A stretch of 64,000 bases of DNA, taken from assembly GCF_000607165.1 (NCBI RefSeq), contig NZ_JFZG01000020.1, positions 109,853 through 173,852 of the forward strand. The letters run 5' to 3'. Positions 8,437-19,387 of this stretch are shown piece by piece (position 1 is the stretch's first letter; each line of letters starts with the position of its first letter). Origin of the DNA: Ralstonia pickettii (GTDB lineage: Bacteria; Pseudomonadota; Gammaproteobacteria; Burkholderiales; Burkholderiaceae). The notes below the pieces were generated by a model. That model saw nothing but the letters and a program-made list of their open reading frames with translations. It ran no database searches and was not told the DNA's origin. A program made the position numbers and the translations under genes.

Positions 8437-9096
8437 TTAGCGCAGGCCCGCAATGTAGTCGGCCACCGCCTTGATCTGCTGGGCCGTCATGCGACCCGCC
8501 AGATCGCGCATCTGTACGCTGTTCTTGCGGGTGCCGCTTTGGAACGCAACTAGTTGAGCTTCTGTGTATTCAGAGAATTGACCTGCGATACGCGGATACT
8601 GCGCCGGAATGCCGGCACCCGTCGGGCCGTGACAGCCTGCACACGCTGCGATACCGCGCTTGGCGTCGCCGCCGCGATACAGCTTCTGGCCCAGCTCGAT
8701 GGTGTCCTTGCTCTTGGCCGAACCAGGCTTCCAGGCCGCTTGCTTGCCCAGGTAGGCGCCAATATCCTTCATGTCCTGATCCGACAGCGCGCCGGCGTAC
8801 AGCGACATGACCGGCTGGTTACGGTCGGTCTTGGCCTTGAAATCCTTGAGCTGCTTTTCGATGTATTCGGCGTGCTGGCCAGCCAGCTTCGGGTTGACGT
8901 TCATGGCGCTGTTGCCGCCGGCGCCGTGACAACTGGCACACGCGGGCACGCCATTGGCGGGCACACCGTTGTTGAAGATCGTCTCGCCGCGCGCGGCGTC
9001 GCCCTTGGCGACTTTTTGCTCTTCGGCATGGGCTATGGAGAAGACCGATGCCAGGGACAGCGCTGCGACAGCAAAAACGTTCGCGATGCGGTTCAT
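8437..9096 (-). CDS. Diheme cytochrome c4
   Basis: A 219-residue periplasmic electron carrier with two class I c-heme domains. It has an N-terminal Sec signal ending ...FSIAHA. The first heme site is CASCH (residues 53-57) and the second CAGCH (152-156); axial methionines lie in MSLYAGALS and MRDLAGRM. It passes electrons from the bc1 complex to terminal oxidases. The frame stays open far upstream, but the ATG at 9096 follows AAGGTG and starts a proper signal peptide. It is divergent from engB and upstream of resB/ccsB, which are needed for its heme attachment. Confidence 0.95.
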   Translation of the reverse strand: MNRIANVFAVAALSLASVFSIAHAEEQKVAKGDAARGETIFNNGVPANGVPACASCHGAGGNSAMNVNPKLAGQHAEYIEKQLKDFKAKTDRNQPVMSLYAGALSDQDMKDIGAYLGKQAAWKPGSAKSKDTIELGQKLYRGGDAKRGIAACAGCHGPTGAGIPAQYPRIAGQFSEYTEAQLVAFQSGTRKNSVQMRDLAGRMTAQQIKAVADYIAGLR

Positions 9097-9352
9097 TCGC
9101 ACACCTTGTTTAGATTGTTTTCGAATGCTGCGTGCGCCGCCCAATGTGGGACCCTGCGGCGCGGGGCGCCCCCTTCTCCTCGTGCCAGACCAGCGCATGA
9201 AAACGGACCGGCCCGGGCCTCGGGGCGGTCCTGCGACGGATCTGGTGGGGACGTCCGTAAACCGGCGTATTGTACAATAACACCTCTGCAATGCGACCTC
9301 GCGGCGCAGCAACCACGCAGTTCTGAACTGCAGTTTACAGGTACTGCCGCGC
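9097..9352. promoter_or_regulatory. Divergent intergenic region between cytochrome c4 gene and engB
   Basis: No gene is visible here. The region must hold the promoters for the two divergent genes. The one clear structure is a perfect 12-base palindrome, TATTGTACAATA, at 9268-9279, which contains a TACAAT -10-like hexamer on each strand. No convincing -35 partner was found at 16-18 bases on either strand. Confidence 0.5.
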
Positions 9353-10054
9353 ATGTCGCTCCTGCATCAAGCCCGTTTCTTCATCACCGTCAATCATCTG
9401 CGTGATTTACCGGCGACCGCCGTGCCGGAAGTTGCGTTTGCGGGCCGCTCCAACGCAGGCAAATCCACCGCGATCAACATCCTGTGCAATCAGAAGCGGC
9501 TGGCGTTTTCCAGTAAGACGCCCGGCCGCACGCAGCACATCAACTATTTCTCGGTGATGCCCGCCAAGGCGGAAGACCCGCTCGGCTTCCTGGTCGACCT
9601 GCCCGGTTACGGCTATGCCGAAGCACCCGGCGAAACCAAATCGCACTGGGTTCACCTTTTGGGCGACTACGTCAAGGCACGCCAACAGCTCGCCGGCCTC
9701 GTCATCATGATGGACGCGCGCCGGCCGTTTACAGACCTCGATTGCCAGATGGTCGAGTGGTTCCTGCCGACAGGCAAGCCGATCCATGTGCTGCTCACGA
9801 AAGCGGACAAGCTGACCAACAACGACGCCTCGCGCGCGCTCATGGCGGCACGCAAGGTGCTGGCCGATTACCGCGCGCAGATCGACGGCGATGTGTCGCT
9901 CACGGTGCAGTTGTTCTCCAGCCTGAAGCGCCGCGGCATCGAAGAGGCGCAGCGAATTGTCGCAGGCTGGCTGTGCCTGCCGGAGGCGCTGGAACCGGAG
10001 CCGCACGCCGAGCAGGCAAAAAAAACCCCGTCGCCAAACACGCAACGGGGGTAA
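9353..10054 (+). CDS. engB: Ribosome biogenesis GTPase EngB/YihA/YsxC
   Basis: A 233-residue GTPase needed for assembly of the 50S subunit and, in most bacteria, for normal division. The G motifs are all visible: G1 [10 protein letters not shown]2 threonine in [11 protein letters not shown]3 DLPGYG, G4 TKAD, and G5 around LFSSLKRRG. It starts at ATG 9353, shared with the divergent cytochrome c4 promoter region. The C-terminal tail is polar, unconserved and rich in Lys/Pro/Ser. The last codons overlap a GC-rich hairpin with an A-tract on the left (10018-10050). Confidence 0.95.
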   Translation: MSLLHQARFFITVNHLRDLPATAVPEVAFAGRSNAGKSTAINILCNQKRLAFSSKTPGRTQHINYFSVMPAKAEDPLGFLVDLPGYGYAEAPGETKSHWVHLLGDYVKARQQLAGLVIMMDARRPFTDLDCQMVEWFLPTGKPIHVLLTKADKLTNNDASRALMAARKVLADYRAQIDGDVSLTVQLFSSLKRRGIEEAQRIVAGWLCLPEALEPEPHAEQAKKTPSPNTQRG

Positions 10055-11200
<1,146 letters not shown>

Positions 11201-13033
11201 TCAGGCCGTCGGCTTGACTGCCTGCGTCGTGCCGATCGCGCGGCGCAGGCTTTCCAGGAAAGTGTCGGCGCGCTCAAAACCAACCACACGCGCTTTCAGT
11301 TCGCGACCCTGCGCATCGAAGAAGATCGTGCCGGGCGGACCGAACAGGCCAAAGCGCTTGAGCAGCGCTTGGTCATCAGCGTTGTTAGCCGTCACGTCAG
11401 CCTGCAGCAGCACCACATCTGCAAGCGCCTTGCGCACCCGCGCATCGGTAAAGGTCAGGCGCTCCATCTCTTTGCAGCTTACGCACCAGTCGGCGTAGAA
11501 ATCGAGCATCACCGCACGACCCGATGCGCTCGCGTTGCGCACTTCGGCATCGAGTTCGGCGATGCTCTTCACGCGCTTGAATGTCACGCCGTGTGCTTCG
11601 GCTTGCGCGGACGTGCCCGCCGATGCGCGAATCAATCCGCTCAGCGGTTGCAGCGGATCGCGGCCCCCAGCGGCGACGCCAACCAGTTGCGCCGCACCCG
11701 CCAGCGCGAGCAGCACACCCGCGACCTTGCCCAAGCGCTGCACGTTGCCCGCGCCATCCGGCAGCGAATCGAATGTCCGCAGAAACACGGCCGCACCGAT
11801 CAGCAACCCACCCCACGCGACCATCACCGCCCAAGCCGGCAACACCGGCTGCACGATCCACAGCGCCACAGCCAGCAGGATGAATCCGAACACCGCCTTG
11901 GTGACGATCAACCAATGACCAGCGCGCGGTAGCAAGTTGCCCGCCCCCACACCTACGAGCACGAGCGGCACGCCCATGCCGACCGACATCGCAAACAACG
12001 CCATACCGCCGACCGCGGCGTTGCCGGTCTGCGCGATATAGGCCAGCGCGCCCGCCAATGCCGGCGTCACACACGGGGACACAATCAACGCCGACAGCGC
12101 ACCCATCACGACGGCTCCCACAATCTCGCCGCCGCCATGCTTGCTGGAGGCTTTTGTCAGGTGATCGCGCCAAGCTGCCGGCAATTGCAGTTCATACAGC
12201 CCGAACATCGACAGCGACAGCGCCACCATCAAGACAGCAAACGCGCCCAGCACCCACGCGTTCTGTAGCGCAGCTTGCAGGCCCTGCCCGGCCAAGCCGG
12301 CTGCCACACCCACGGCGGTATAGACGACTGCCATACCGAGCACGTAAGCAACCGACACGATGGCTGCGCGCGAACGCGTCGCGTGCTCGCCAACCACGAT
12401 CGCCGACAGGATCGGCAGCATCGGCAGCACGCACGGCGTAAAGGTCAGCAGCAGCCCGAGTCCAAAAAACAACGCCGCAATCGCTCCCAGATTGCCGCTG
12501 CCGAGCGTGCTGGCGATGCGGCCGAGGGCGTCACCGGAGCTGGCGTCGCCACCGCCTGCGGAAGACGCGCCCGGCAACGAGGCGGCGGGCTCCACCAGGA
12601 AACGGCTCTTCATCGGCGGATAGCACAGGCCCCGATCCGCACACCCTTGCGACGTGACGATCAGCGTGAAAGGCGCCGTGGCGTTCTGCGCTTTCACTCG
12701 GAATGCAACGTCATGCCGATAGGTCTCTACGTCCTTGTTGAACGTCTCGTCAAACTTGACCTTGCCTGCCGGCATGTCAGGGGGTGCCAGCGTGACGGTC
12801 GCCGGGTCCGCCGCCACCGCGAAGCGTTCGCGGTACATGTAGTAGCCGTCGGCAATGGCGAACTTGACTTCGACAGTCTGGCCGTCGACCTGCGTGGCGG
12901 AGAAGCGGAATGCCTGCTCGGGTGGCAGGAAATCGTCAGCAGCATGCACGCGCATGGGCAGCGTCGCCACTGCGACGAACAGCATCACCAACTGCACCAC
13001 ACGTCGCACGGACACGAACGAAGAGAAGGTCAT
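11201..13033 (-). CDS. dsbD: DsbD, thiol:disulfide interchange protein
   Basis: About 610 residues. It carries reducing power from cytoplasmic thioredoxin across the inner membrane to periplasmic partners such as DsbC and the apocytochrome reduction pathway. Three parts are visible: a signal peptide plus N-terminal immunoglobulin-like domain with the cysteine pair in CADRGLCYPPM; eight hydrophobic spans with the membrane cysteines in TPCVLPMLP and SPCVTPALAG; and a C-terminal thioredoxin-like domain with CVSC in FYADWCVSCKEME. An in-frame TTG at 13048 is possible; ATG 13033 is used, and no strong ribosome site is seen at either. It follows cutA by 18 bases. Confidence 0.95.
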   Translation of the reverse strand: MTFSSFVSVRRVVQLVMLFVAVATLPMRVHAADDFLPPEQAFRFSATQVDGQTVEVKFAIADGYYMYRERFAVAADPATVTLAPPDMPAGKVKFDETFNKDVETYRHDVAFRVKAQNATAPFTLIVTSQGCADRGLCYPPMKSRFLVEPAASLPGASSAGGGDASSGDALGRIASTLGSGNLGAIAALFFGLGLLLTFTPCVLPMLPILSAIVVGEHATRSRAAIVSVAYVLGMAVVYTAVGVAAGLAGQGLQAALQNAWVLGAFAVLMVALSLSMFGLYELQLPAAWRDHLTKASSKHGGGEIVGAVVMGALSALIVSPCVTPALAGALAYIAQTGNAAVGGMALFAMSVGMGVPLVLVGVGAGNLLPRAGHWLIVTKAVFGFILLAVALWIVQPVLPAWAVMVAWGGLLIGAAVFLRTFDSLPDGAGNVQRLGKVAGVLLALAGAAQLVGVAAGGRDPLQPLSGLIRASAGTSAQAEAHGVTFKRVKSIAELDAEVRNASASGRAVMLDFYADWCVSCKEMERLTFTDARVRKALADVVLLQADVTANNADDQALLKRFGLFGPPGTIFFDAQGRELKARVVGFERADTFLESLRRAIGTTQAVKPTA

Positions 13034-13051
13034 ATCAACGGCAATCAAACA

Positions 13052-13390
13052 TCAATTGGAAGGCAGGCACGTTTCGTCGGCCACCCACGCAAGATACGCC
13101 GGCAAGCCCGCAGCCACCGGCACAGCGATGATCTCAGGGACCTCGTACGGATGCGCCTTGCGTAGCGCGACTTCCAGCGCGGGGTAGGCTGCACGCGTTG
13201 TCTTGATCAGCAGCGGGATCTCGGCGGCGTGCTCGATCGCACCATTCCACCAGTACGCCGACGCGCAAACCGGCAAACGGTTGACGCACGCTGCGGCTCT
13301 GGATTCCAGCACGGCCTTTGTTATGCGATCCGCACTGTCAGCGTCGGGCAGGTTTGTCAGCACCAGCAGCACTTCGGTTCCGTCAGACAT
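13052..13390 (-). CDS. cutA: CutA, divalent-cation tolerance family protein
   Basis: A 112-residue small trimeric cytosolic protein of the PII-like fold. Conserved features are AACVNRLP, SAYWWNGAIEH, E.PLLIKT and the C-terminal HPYEVPEI motif that packs the trimer. Its role is still debated (copper tolerance in E. coli, signalling-like trimer elsewhere). ATG 13390 follows GGAG at good spacing, better than an upstream in-frame start. It precedes dsbD in the same direction, a pairing also seen in E. coli (cutA-dsbD). Confidence 0.93.
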   Translation of the reverse strand: MSDGTEVLLVLTNLPDADSADRITKAVLESRAAACVNRLPVCASAYWWNGAIEHAAEIPLLIKTTRAAYPALEVALRKAHPYEVPEIIAVPVAAGLPAYLAWVADETCLPSN

Positions 13391-13440
13391 AGATACTCCA
13401 CGGTTGCGCGCCAACTGCTAGAGCACCGAAAGCGGACAAC

Positions 13441-13466
13441 AAAAAAGCCAGGATACGAATCCTGGC
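13441..13466 (-). terminator. Terminator ending the ribosomal/rpoA superoperon
   Basis: A perfect 8-base-pair stem, GCCAGGAT with ATCCTGGC, and a four-base loop. On the minus strand it is followed by six T. It lies 82 bases after rplQ and before cutA, so it closes the alpha operon. Confidence 0.92.
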
Positions 13467-13548
13467 TTCATTGTAATGCGCGCGACAGCACGCATTCTCT
13501 AGCTTGCCCGGCGCGACGCCATGTCGCACCGGCAAACCTAGGCTGACC

Positions 13549-13947
13549 TTACTCGGCAGCGCCGTCGACTTCCACAGCCTCGGCAACTTCCGGACGGTCG
13601 AGCAGCTCGACCAGAGCCATCGGCGCATTGTCGCCCTGACGGAAGCCGAACTTCAGGATACGGGTGTAGCCGCCCGGACGGGTCGCGAAACGCGGGCCCA
13701 GTTCGTTGAACAGCTTGGTGACCATGTCGCGATCGCGCAGGCGGGCGAATGCCAGACGGCGGTTGGCTACGGTGTCCTTCTTGGCCAGCGTAATCAGCGG
13801 CTCAACAACCTTGCGCAGTTCCTTGGCCTTCGGCAGCGTGGTCTTGATCAGCTCGTGCTGCAGCAGCGAGTTGGACATGTTGCGCAGCATCGCGAGACGG
13901 TGCGACGAGGTGCGGTTCAGTTTCCGCAAACCATGACGGTGACGCAT
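13549..13947 (-). CDS. rplQ: 50S ribosomal protein L17
   Basis: A 132-residue protein beginning [17 protein letters not shown], the L17 signature. It binds 23S rRNA near the tunnel exit. It is the last gene of the rpsM-rpsK-rpsD-rpoA-rplQ operon, with an AAGGA ribosome site before ATG. The 154-base spacer from rpoA is longer than in E. coli. A terminator follows. Confidence 0.97.
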   Translation of the reverse strand: MRHRHGLRKLNRTSSHRLAMLRNMSNSLLQHELIKTTLPKAKELRKVVEPLITLAKKDTVANRRLAFARLRDRDMVTKLFNELGPRFATRPGGYTRILKFGFRQGDNAPMALVELLDRPEVAEAVEVDGAAE

Positions 13948-14101
13948 GATGATTCCTTCTTAAGAGTGTTTGACCAGCTCTTCTATCGCCGCCGCTCGTA
14001 CAACGCTGCGTGGCGCGGGCCGGTAGCTTTAACAATAAGCCACCCAAACAGCGATGGCAGGAAGACCGGCCGATACTTGCGCACCGGCCGACAATTGCAA
14101 C

Positions 14102-15082
14102 TTACTTCTCGAGACCTGCCGGCGGCCAGTTCTCGAGCTTCATGCCGAGCGTCAGGCCACGCGATGCGAGGACTTCCTTGATCTCGTTGAGCGACTTGCG
14201 ACCCAGGTTCGGGGTCTTGAGCAGTTCGTTCTCGGTACGCTGAATCAGGTCGCCGATGTAATAGATGTTTTCGGCCTTCAGGCAGTTGGCCGAACGCACC
14301 GTCAGCTCCAGATCGTCGACCGGACGCAGCAGGATCGGATCGATCTGCGGCGCGCGGGCGGCGGCGGCCTCGGCGGCGCTCTCGGTACCTTCCAGCGCGG
14401 CGAACACCGACAGTTGATCAACCAGGATGCGAGCCGACTGGCGGATCGCTTCTTCCGGCGAGATCACGCCATTGGTCTCGATGTTCATCACCAGCTTGTC
14501 GAGATCGGTACGCTGCTCAACACGTGCAGACTCAACCGCATACGACACACGGCGCACCGGCGCGAACGAGGCGTCCAGCACGATGCGGCCGATAACCTTG
14601 CTCGACTCATCGCCGAACTTGCGCACGTTGCCCGGCACATAGCCGCGGCCTTGCTCGACCTTCAACTGCAGATCAAGCTTGCCGCCAGCCGACAGGTTGG
14701 CGATCACGTGACCAGGATTGATGATCTCGACATCATGCGGCAGCTCGATATCAGCGGCCGTCACCACACCTTCGCCTTCCTTGCGCAGCGACACCGTGAC
14801 TTCATCACGGTTGTGCAGCTTGAACACCACGCCCTTCAGATTGAGCAGCAGGTTGACGACGTCTTCCTGCACGCCATCGATGGTGGAATATTCGTGGACG
14901 ACCCCTGCGATCGTGACTTCTGTCGGGGCATAGCCGACCATCGACGACAGCAGCACGCGGCGCAGCGCGTTACCGAGCGTGTGGCCGTAGCCTCGCTCGA
15001 ACGGTTCCATGACGACCTTCGCGTGATGATCGCCAAGCGGCTCAACCGCAATAATTTTGGGCTTCAGGAGTGCTGTTTGCAT
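14102..15082 (-). CDS. rpoA: RNA polymerase alpha subunit
   Basis: A 326-residue subunit. The N-terminal assembly domain (about 1-230) has the dimerisation motif [14 protein letters not shown]. After a flexible Ala/Glu-rich linker (SAAEAAAAR, about 240-250), the C-terminal domain has the DNA UP-element and activator surface, including [18 protein letters not shown] and [14 protein letters not shown]. Its length matches the betaproteobacterial norm. The spacer before it (from rpsD) is 238 bases with several hairpins. Confidence 0.98.
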
Positions 15083-15320
15083 TAGGTTGTCCTATTTCAA
15101 TACCCTCGGCTCGTTACACCGATAAGGCTGACGGATTGGACTGGAAAGGTTCCATCGCAGAACGTTGCGACGGAAGACGCACATGCCGCAATCGCGTTGC
15201 GGCACGTAACGATTCGGATTGGATCGGCACCTGAGTACTGTTGGCGCACGAACACAATGTCGTTGATGATGGGCGCCCCAAAAGGCGCACGAGCCCGCAC
15301 CTGAGGTACGGGCGCCGTCA
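15083..15320 (-). other. Structured spacer between rpsD and rpoA
   Basis: There is no open frame of note. The transcript can form several hairpins, the best being TGCCGCAA with TTGCGGCA at 15184-15104+ (loop of five), one with CCATCGCA/TGCGACGG at about 15152-15173, and a GCGCC/GGCGC hairpin near 15270-15285. None has a following U-tract, so processing or regulation is more likely than termination. Confidence 0.5.
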
Positions 15321-15944
15321 TTAACGCGAATACAGTTCGACGATCAGGCTTTCGTTGATATCGCCAGCGATATCTGCGCGATCCGGGGCTTGCTTGAAGG
15401 TGCCTTCCATCTTCTTGGCGTCCACAGCAACCCAGATCGGGAAGCCAGTCTGTTCAGCCAGCGTCAGCGATTCGGCAATACGCACTTGCTTCTTCGACTT
15501 CTCGCGGATAGCAATCACGTCGCCCGACTTGACTTGAGCCGACGGCACGTTCAGAGCTTGACCGTTCACCAGGATCGCCTTGTGCGACACCAGCTGGCGC
15601 GCTTCAGCGCGGGTCGAGCCAAAGCCCATGCGGTAGACGACGTTGTCCAGGCGCGATTCCAGCAGTTGCAGCAGGGTTTCACCCGTGTTGCCCTTGCGGC
15701 GATCGGCTTCAGCGAAGTAACGGCGGAATTGACGCTCCAGCACGCCATAGATGCGCTTGACCTTCTGCTTTTCACGCAGTTGGTTGCCGTAGTCGGAGGT
15801 GCGAGCACCGGACGTGCGGCCGTGCTGACCAGGCTTGCTGTCCAGCTTGCACTTGTCGGCGAGCGAGCGGCGTGCGCTCTTCAGGAAAAGGTCAGTACCT
15901 TCGCGGCGAGACAGTTTCGCCTTGGGACCGGTATAGCGTGCCAC
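15321..15944 (-). CDS. rpsD: 30S ribosomal protein S4
   Basis: A 207-residue primary 16S rRNA binder at the 5' domain, with the S4 RNA-binding domain [22 protein letters not shown] at about residues 98-119. In E. coli S4 is the autogenous repressor of the alpha operon. The start codon is GTG ([16 protein letters not shown]) after AAGGA. A 203-base spacer with a terminator-like hairpin and a second hairpin (15967-15991) separates it from rpsK, unlike the tight spacing in E. coli, so it may be expressed apart from rpsM-rpsK. Confidence 0.97.
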   Translation of the reverse strand: MARYTGPKAKLSRREGTDLFLKSARRSLADKCKLDSKPGQHGRTSGARTSDYGNQLREKQKVKRIYGVLERQFRRYFAEADRRKGNTGETLLQLLESRLDNVVYRMGFGSTRAEARQLVSHKAILVNGQALNVPSAQVKSGDVIAIREKSKKQVRIAESLTLAEQTGFPIWVAVDAKKMEGTFKQAPDRADIAGDINESLIVELYSR

Positions 15945-16040
15945 GTTATGTTCCTTCGTTATCAGTCATCCGTGGCACACGGCCGCGGATGGTCCGCCTG
16001 CTCAGCCCTAGCAACAGGGCCGCAGCGAACAGTGGGCTTA

Positions 16041-16090
16041 TGAAAAGACGAAACCCGCCTTCCGGAGAACCCGGAAGACAGGCAAGCGGG
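16041..16090 (-). terminator. Terminator-like attenuator inside the alpha operon (rpsK-rpsD)
   Basis: A nested hairpin: inner stem CTTCCGG/CCGGAAG (16059-16077) and outer CCCGC/GCGGG (16054-16090). On the minus strand it is followed by TTTCGTCTTTTC. It lies about 55 bases after the rpsK stop. Partial termination here would lower rpsD-rpoA-rplQ relative to rpsM-rpsK. Confidence 0.6.
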
Positions 16091-16147
16091 CAAGTATAGC
16101 ACCCGCAGACCGACCTCGCCAGCAACTGGCGCGGCCGGTCGAATCAC

Positions 16148-16549
16148 TTAGATACGACGACGCTTCGGCGGACGGCAGCCGTTGTGCGGAACCGGCGTCA
16201 CATCCTCGATCAACTGGATCTTGATACCCAGATTGTTCAGTGCACGCACAGCCGATTCACGACCCGGGCCCGGGCCCTTGATGCGCACTTCCAGGTTTTT
16301 AATGCCTTGGTCCTGCGCCACGCGACCAGCACTCTCAGCTGCCACCTGAGCGGCAAACGGCGTCGACTTACGCGAGCCCTTGAAGCCTTGGCCACCCGAC
16401 GTCGCCCACGACAGAGCATTGCCCTGGCGGTCGGTGATCGTGATGATCGTGTTGTTGAACGACGCGTGAACGTGCGCGATGCCGTCGGCGACGTTCTTGC
16501 GAACCTTCTTGCGCGCGCGCTGGGCGGCGGTATTCGCTGCTTTTGCCAT
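16148..16549 (-). CDS. rpsK: 30S ribosomal protein S11
   Basis: A 133-residue platform protein of the small subunit that contacts mRNA near the E site. The family motifs [17 protein letters not shown] and [13 protein letters not shown] are visible, as is the basic end [10 protein letters not shown]. An AAGGA site precedes ATG, and it lies 24 bases after rpsM. Confidence 0.97.
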   Translation of the reverse strand: MAKAANTAAQRARKKVRKNVADGIAHVHASFNNTIITITDRQGNALSWATSGGQGFKGSRKSTPFAAQVAAESAGRVAQDQGIKNLEVRIKGPGPGRESAVRALNNLGIKIQLIEDVTPVPHNGCRPPKRRRI

Positions 16550-16573
16550 AGTTCTTATCCTTTACCCGACGGA

Positions 16574-16939
16574 TTACTTCTTGAGCGCGACGCCGGCCTT
16601 GCGCGGACCCTTACGGGTACGGGCATTCGTGCGAGTACGCTGACCACGCATCGGCAGGCCCTTGCGATGGCGCACGCCACGGTAGCAGCCCAGATCCATC
16701 AGGCGCTTGATGTTCATCGTCGTCTCACGGCGCAGATCGCCTTCGACGAGGAACTTCTCAATTTCCTTACGCAGCGCGTCCTGGTCCGGATCCGTCAGGT
16801 CCTTGACCTTCTTATCGGTCGGGATGCCAGTAGCCTCGCAAATCTTCTGAGCGCGCGAGCGGCCGATACCGTAGATCGCCGTCAGGCCAATCACGGTATG
16901 TTTGTGGTTGGGGATGTTGACCCCTGCGATACGTGCCAT
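16574..16939 (-). CDS. rpsM: 30S ribosomal protein S13
   Basis: A 121-residue head protein that contacts P-site tRNA and the L5 intersubunit bridge. It starts [19 protein letters not shown], has the helix-two-turn-helix [12 protein letters not shown], and ends in a basic tail ([16 protein letters not shown]). AGAGGA precedes ATG. It follows rpmJ by 21 bases, continuing the spc-alpha junction. Confidence 0.97.
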
Positions 16940-16960
16940 TCGTCAATCCTCTTTGCGAAA

Positions 16961-17077
16961 TTAGCCTTGGCGCTGCTTATGACGCGGGTCCGACGAGCAG
17001 ATCACACGCACCACGCCCTTGCGCTTGATGATTTTGCAGTTGCGGCAAATGCGCTTAACAGAAGCCAGCACTTTCAT
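16961..17077 (-). CDS. rpmJ: 50S ribosomal protein L36
   Basis: A 38-residue protein translated directly from the bases (starts [14 protein letters not shown], ends RHKQRQG). Cys11, Cys14, Cys27 and His33 form the zinc ribbon, so this is the zinc-containing C+ form. A strong AAGGAAGAGG site precedes ATG. It lies between infA and rpsM, as in other betaproteobacteria. Confidence 0.96.
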   Translation of the reverse strand: MKVLASVKRICRNCKIIKRKGVVRVICSSDPRHKQRQG

Positions 17078-17107
17078 GATTTTCCTCTTCCTTCAATTCC
17101 AGTCCGC

Positions 17108-17326
17108 TCACTTCGCCCGGAATACGATGCGCGCGCGGGACAGATCATACGGGGTCAATTCGACCGTCACCTTGTCCCCGGGCAAGATGCGGATGTAATG
17201 CATACGCATCTTGCCGGAAATATGGCCTAACACTACGTGGCCGTTCTCTAGCTTGACGCGAAACGTTGCGTTGGGGAGGTTTTCCAGCACCTCGCCCTGC
17301 ATCTGGATCACGTCATCTTTAGCCAT
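17108..17326 (-). CDS. infA: Translation initiation factor IF-1
   Basis: A 72-residue OB-fold factor that occupies the ribosomal A site during initiation. It is recognised by [33 protein letters not shown] and [21 protein letters not shown]. Unlike E. coli, where infA is elsewhere, it sits between secY and rpmJ, the common arrangement in betaproteobacteria. Some Burkholderiaceae carry a second infA; none is seen here. Confidence 0.97.
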   Translation of the reverse strand: MAKDDVIQMQGEVLENLPNATFRVKLENGHVVLGHISGKMRMHYIRILPGDKVTVELTPYDLSRARIVFRAK

Positions 17327-17352
17327 GTCCCTTCAGGTTCGTGCGATCACTC

Positions 17353-18699
17353 CTAGCGGAGTGTCAGGTTTCCCTTGAAATTCGCCTTCTTCATCAAAGA
17401 CTCGTACTGCTGAGACATCACGTAGGACTGCACTTGCGCCATGAAGTCCATCGTGACAACTACGATGATCAACAGGGACGTCCCACCGAAGTAGAACGGC
17501 ACGTTCCAGCGCAGCACCAAGAACTCCGGCAACAGACACACTAGCGTGATGTAGATCGCACCTGCCAGGGTCAAACGCACCAGAATCTTGTCGATATACC
17601 GCGTGGTTTGCTCGCCCGGACGGATGCCCGGAATGAACGCCCCACTCTTCTTCAGGTTATCCGCCACTTCCCGGCTGTTATAGACCAGCGCGGTGTAGAA
17701 GAAACAGAAGAAGATGATCGCCGCCGCATACAGCAGGATGTACACCGGCTGACCCGGCGACAGCGTTGCCGCTAGGTCCTTGACGACCCGTGCAACCGGA
17801 TTCGTCGAGTTGCCAGCTGTAAACCAGCCCGCGATCGTGGCCGGGAACAGAATGATCGACGATGCAAAAATCGGCGGAATCACCCCAGCCATATTCAACT
17901 TCAGCGGCAGATGCGACGACTGTCCGCCATAAATCTTGTTACCAACCTGCCGCTTGGCGTAGTTGACGAGGATTTTGCGCTGGCCGCGTTCAATGAACAC
18001 GACCACAAACGTCACCGCACCAATAATCGCCACCACCAGGATCGCGGAGAAAATCCCCATCGAGCCCGTACGCACCAGCTCGAACAAGCCGCCGATCGCG
18101 TTCGGGAGTCCTGCAGCAATTCCGCCAAAAATAATGATCGAGATACCGTTGCCCAGACCACGCTCGGTGATTTGCTCACCCAGCCACATCAGGAACATCG
18201 TGCCCGTCACCAGCGTAATCACTGCAGTGGCCCGGAACATCAGACCAGGATCCAGCACCAGACCCGGCTGCGCCTCGAGCGCCACTGCAATCCCCAGCGC
18301 CTGGAATGTTGCCAGGACGACCGTACCGTAGCGCGTGTACTGCGTAATCTTGCGCTGGCCGGCTTGGCCTTCCTTCTTCAACGATTCCAGCTGCGGCAGC
18401 ACGATCGTCAGCAGTTGCATGATGATCGACGCCGAGATGTACGGCATGATCCCCAGCGCAAACACCGTGAAACGCGACAGCGCGCCGCCGGAGAACAGGT
18501 TGAACATCCCGAGGATGCCGCCCGACTGCCGTTGGAAAAGCTGCGCCAGTTGATCCGGATCGATACCCGGCACAGGAATGTGCGCGCCGATCCGGTACAC
18601 CAGCAATGCCAGAACCAGGAACACCAGCCGACGGCGAAGATCGCCGTACTTGGCCGTGTTCTTGGCCTGGGCCATCACATTAGGTTTCGCCGTGGCCAA
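17353..18699 (-). CDS. secY: SecY, preprotein translocase channel subunit
   Basis: A 448-residue channel of the Sec translocon with ten membrane spans. Its motifs include [31 protein letters not shown] (plug region), [15 protein letters not shown], and the cytoplasmic loop ending [11 protein letters not shown]. Its partner SecE is encoded at about 61.5 kb. The start is probably TTG at 18699: GGAG lies 7-8 bases before it, while the ATG 24 bases downstream has no ribosome site. Confidence 0.96.
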   Translation of the reverse strand: MATAKPNVMAQAKNTAKYGDLRRRLVFLVLALLVYRIGAHIPVPGIDPDQLAQLFQRQSGGILGMFNLFSGGALSRFTVFALGIMPYISASIIMQLLTIVLPQLESLKKEGQAGQRKITQYTRYGTVVLATFQALGIAVALEAQPGLVLDPGLMFRATAVITLVTGTMFLMWLGEQITERGLGNGISIIIFGGIAAGLPNAIGGLFELVRTGSMGIFSAILVVAIIGAVTFVVVFIERGQRKILVNYAKRQVGNKIYGGQSSHLPLKLNMAGVIPPIFASSIILFPATIAGWFTAGNSTNPVARVVKDLAATLSPGQPVYILLYAAAIIFFCFFYTALVYNSREVADNLKKSGAFIPGIRPGEQTTRYIDKILVRLTLAGAIYITLVCLLPEFLVLRWNVPFYFGGTSLLIIVVVTMDFMAQVQSYVMSQQYESLMKKANFKGNLTLR

Positions 18700-18732
18700 A
18701 CGGATGCTCCGTCAGTGTGAAACAGCAGGCTA

Positions 18733-19164
18733 TTAGGCCAGCGAGCCACCAGCCGCTTCGATTGCAGCTTTCGCTCCAGCCGTCGCGCCGATGCCCTTTA
18801 GGGTCACCTTCTTGTCGATTTCGCCCGACAGGATCACCTTGGCGCTCTTGACCATCTCGCCAACGAGGCCGGCTTGCTTGAGGGACAGCAGATCGATTTC
18901 TTCGATCGGCAAGCCCGCCAGGTCGCCCAGACGCACTTCAGCGGTGAATTCCTTGGTCAGCGAGGTGAAACCACGCTTGGGCAGACGACGATGCAGGGGC
19001 ATCTGGCCGCCTTCGAAGCCGACCTTGTGGAAACCACCCGAACGCGACTTCTGACCCTTGTGACCACGACCAGCCGTCTTGCCCAGGCCCGAACCAATAC
19101 CGCGACCAACGCGGCGCTTGGCGTGCTTGGAGCCGGCTGCCGGCTTCAGGTTATTCAGTTGCAT
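18733..19164 (-). CDS. rplO: 50S ribosomal protein L15
   Basis: A 143-residue late-assembly protein of the large subunit. The long glycine/arginine N-terminal extension ([23 protein letters not shown]) threads into 23S rRNA, and [18 protein letters not shown] is the family signature. GGAG precedes ATG. It is followed by secY, as in the spc operon of E. coli. Confidence 0.97.
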   Translation of the reverse strand: MQLNNLKPAAGSKHAKRRVGRGIGSGLGKTAGRGHKGQKSRSGGFHKVGFEGGQMPLHRRLPKRGFTSLTKEFTAEVRLGDLAGLPIEEIDLLSLKQAGLVGEMVKSAKVILSGEIDKKVTLKGIGATAGAKAAIEAAGGSLA

Positions 19165-19182
19165 GCTCTTCTCCGTCTTGCC

Positions 19183-19365
19183 TTAGCCGATGACCTTGAC
19201 CAGGTAGGACACCTTGTTGATCATGCCGCGCACTGCGGGCGTGTCCTGCAATTCGGACACCGAGTTCATGCGGCGCAGGCCCAGGCCGCGCACCGTGGCG
19301 CGGTGGTCTTCGCGCGTACCGATCAGGCTGCGCACGAGTTGGACTTTCACGGTTTTCTGCGACAT
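19183..19365 (-). CDS. rpmD: 50S ribosomal protein L30
   Basis: A 60-residue protein starting [30 protein letters not shown] is the L30/L7 family core. ATG 19365 gives the standard length; an upstream in-frame start would add three residues. It is placed between rpsE and rplO as in the E. coli spc operon. Confidence 0.96.
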   Translation of the reverse strand: MSQKTVKVQLVRSLIGTREDHRATVRGLGLRRMNSVSELQDTPAVRGMINKVSYLVKVIG

Positions 19366-19387
19366 ATCGTTCACCTATCCCTTCGGC

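Noticed and set aside
9097..9354. N-terminal extension of cytochrome c4 by 86 codons
   Set aside because: It would bury the signal peptide and overlap the engB start; the ATG at 9096 has a ribosome site.
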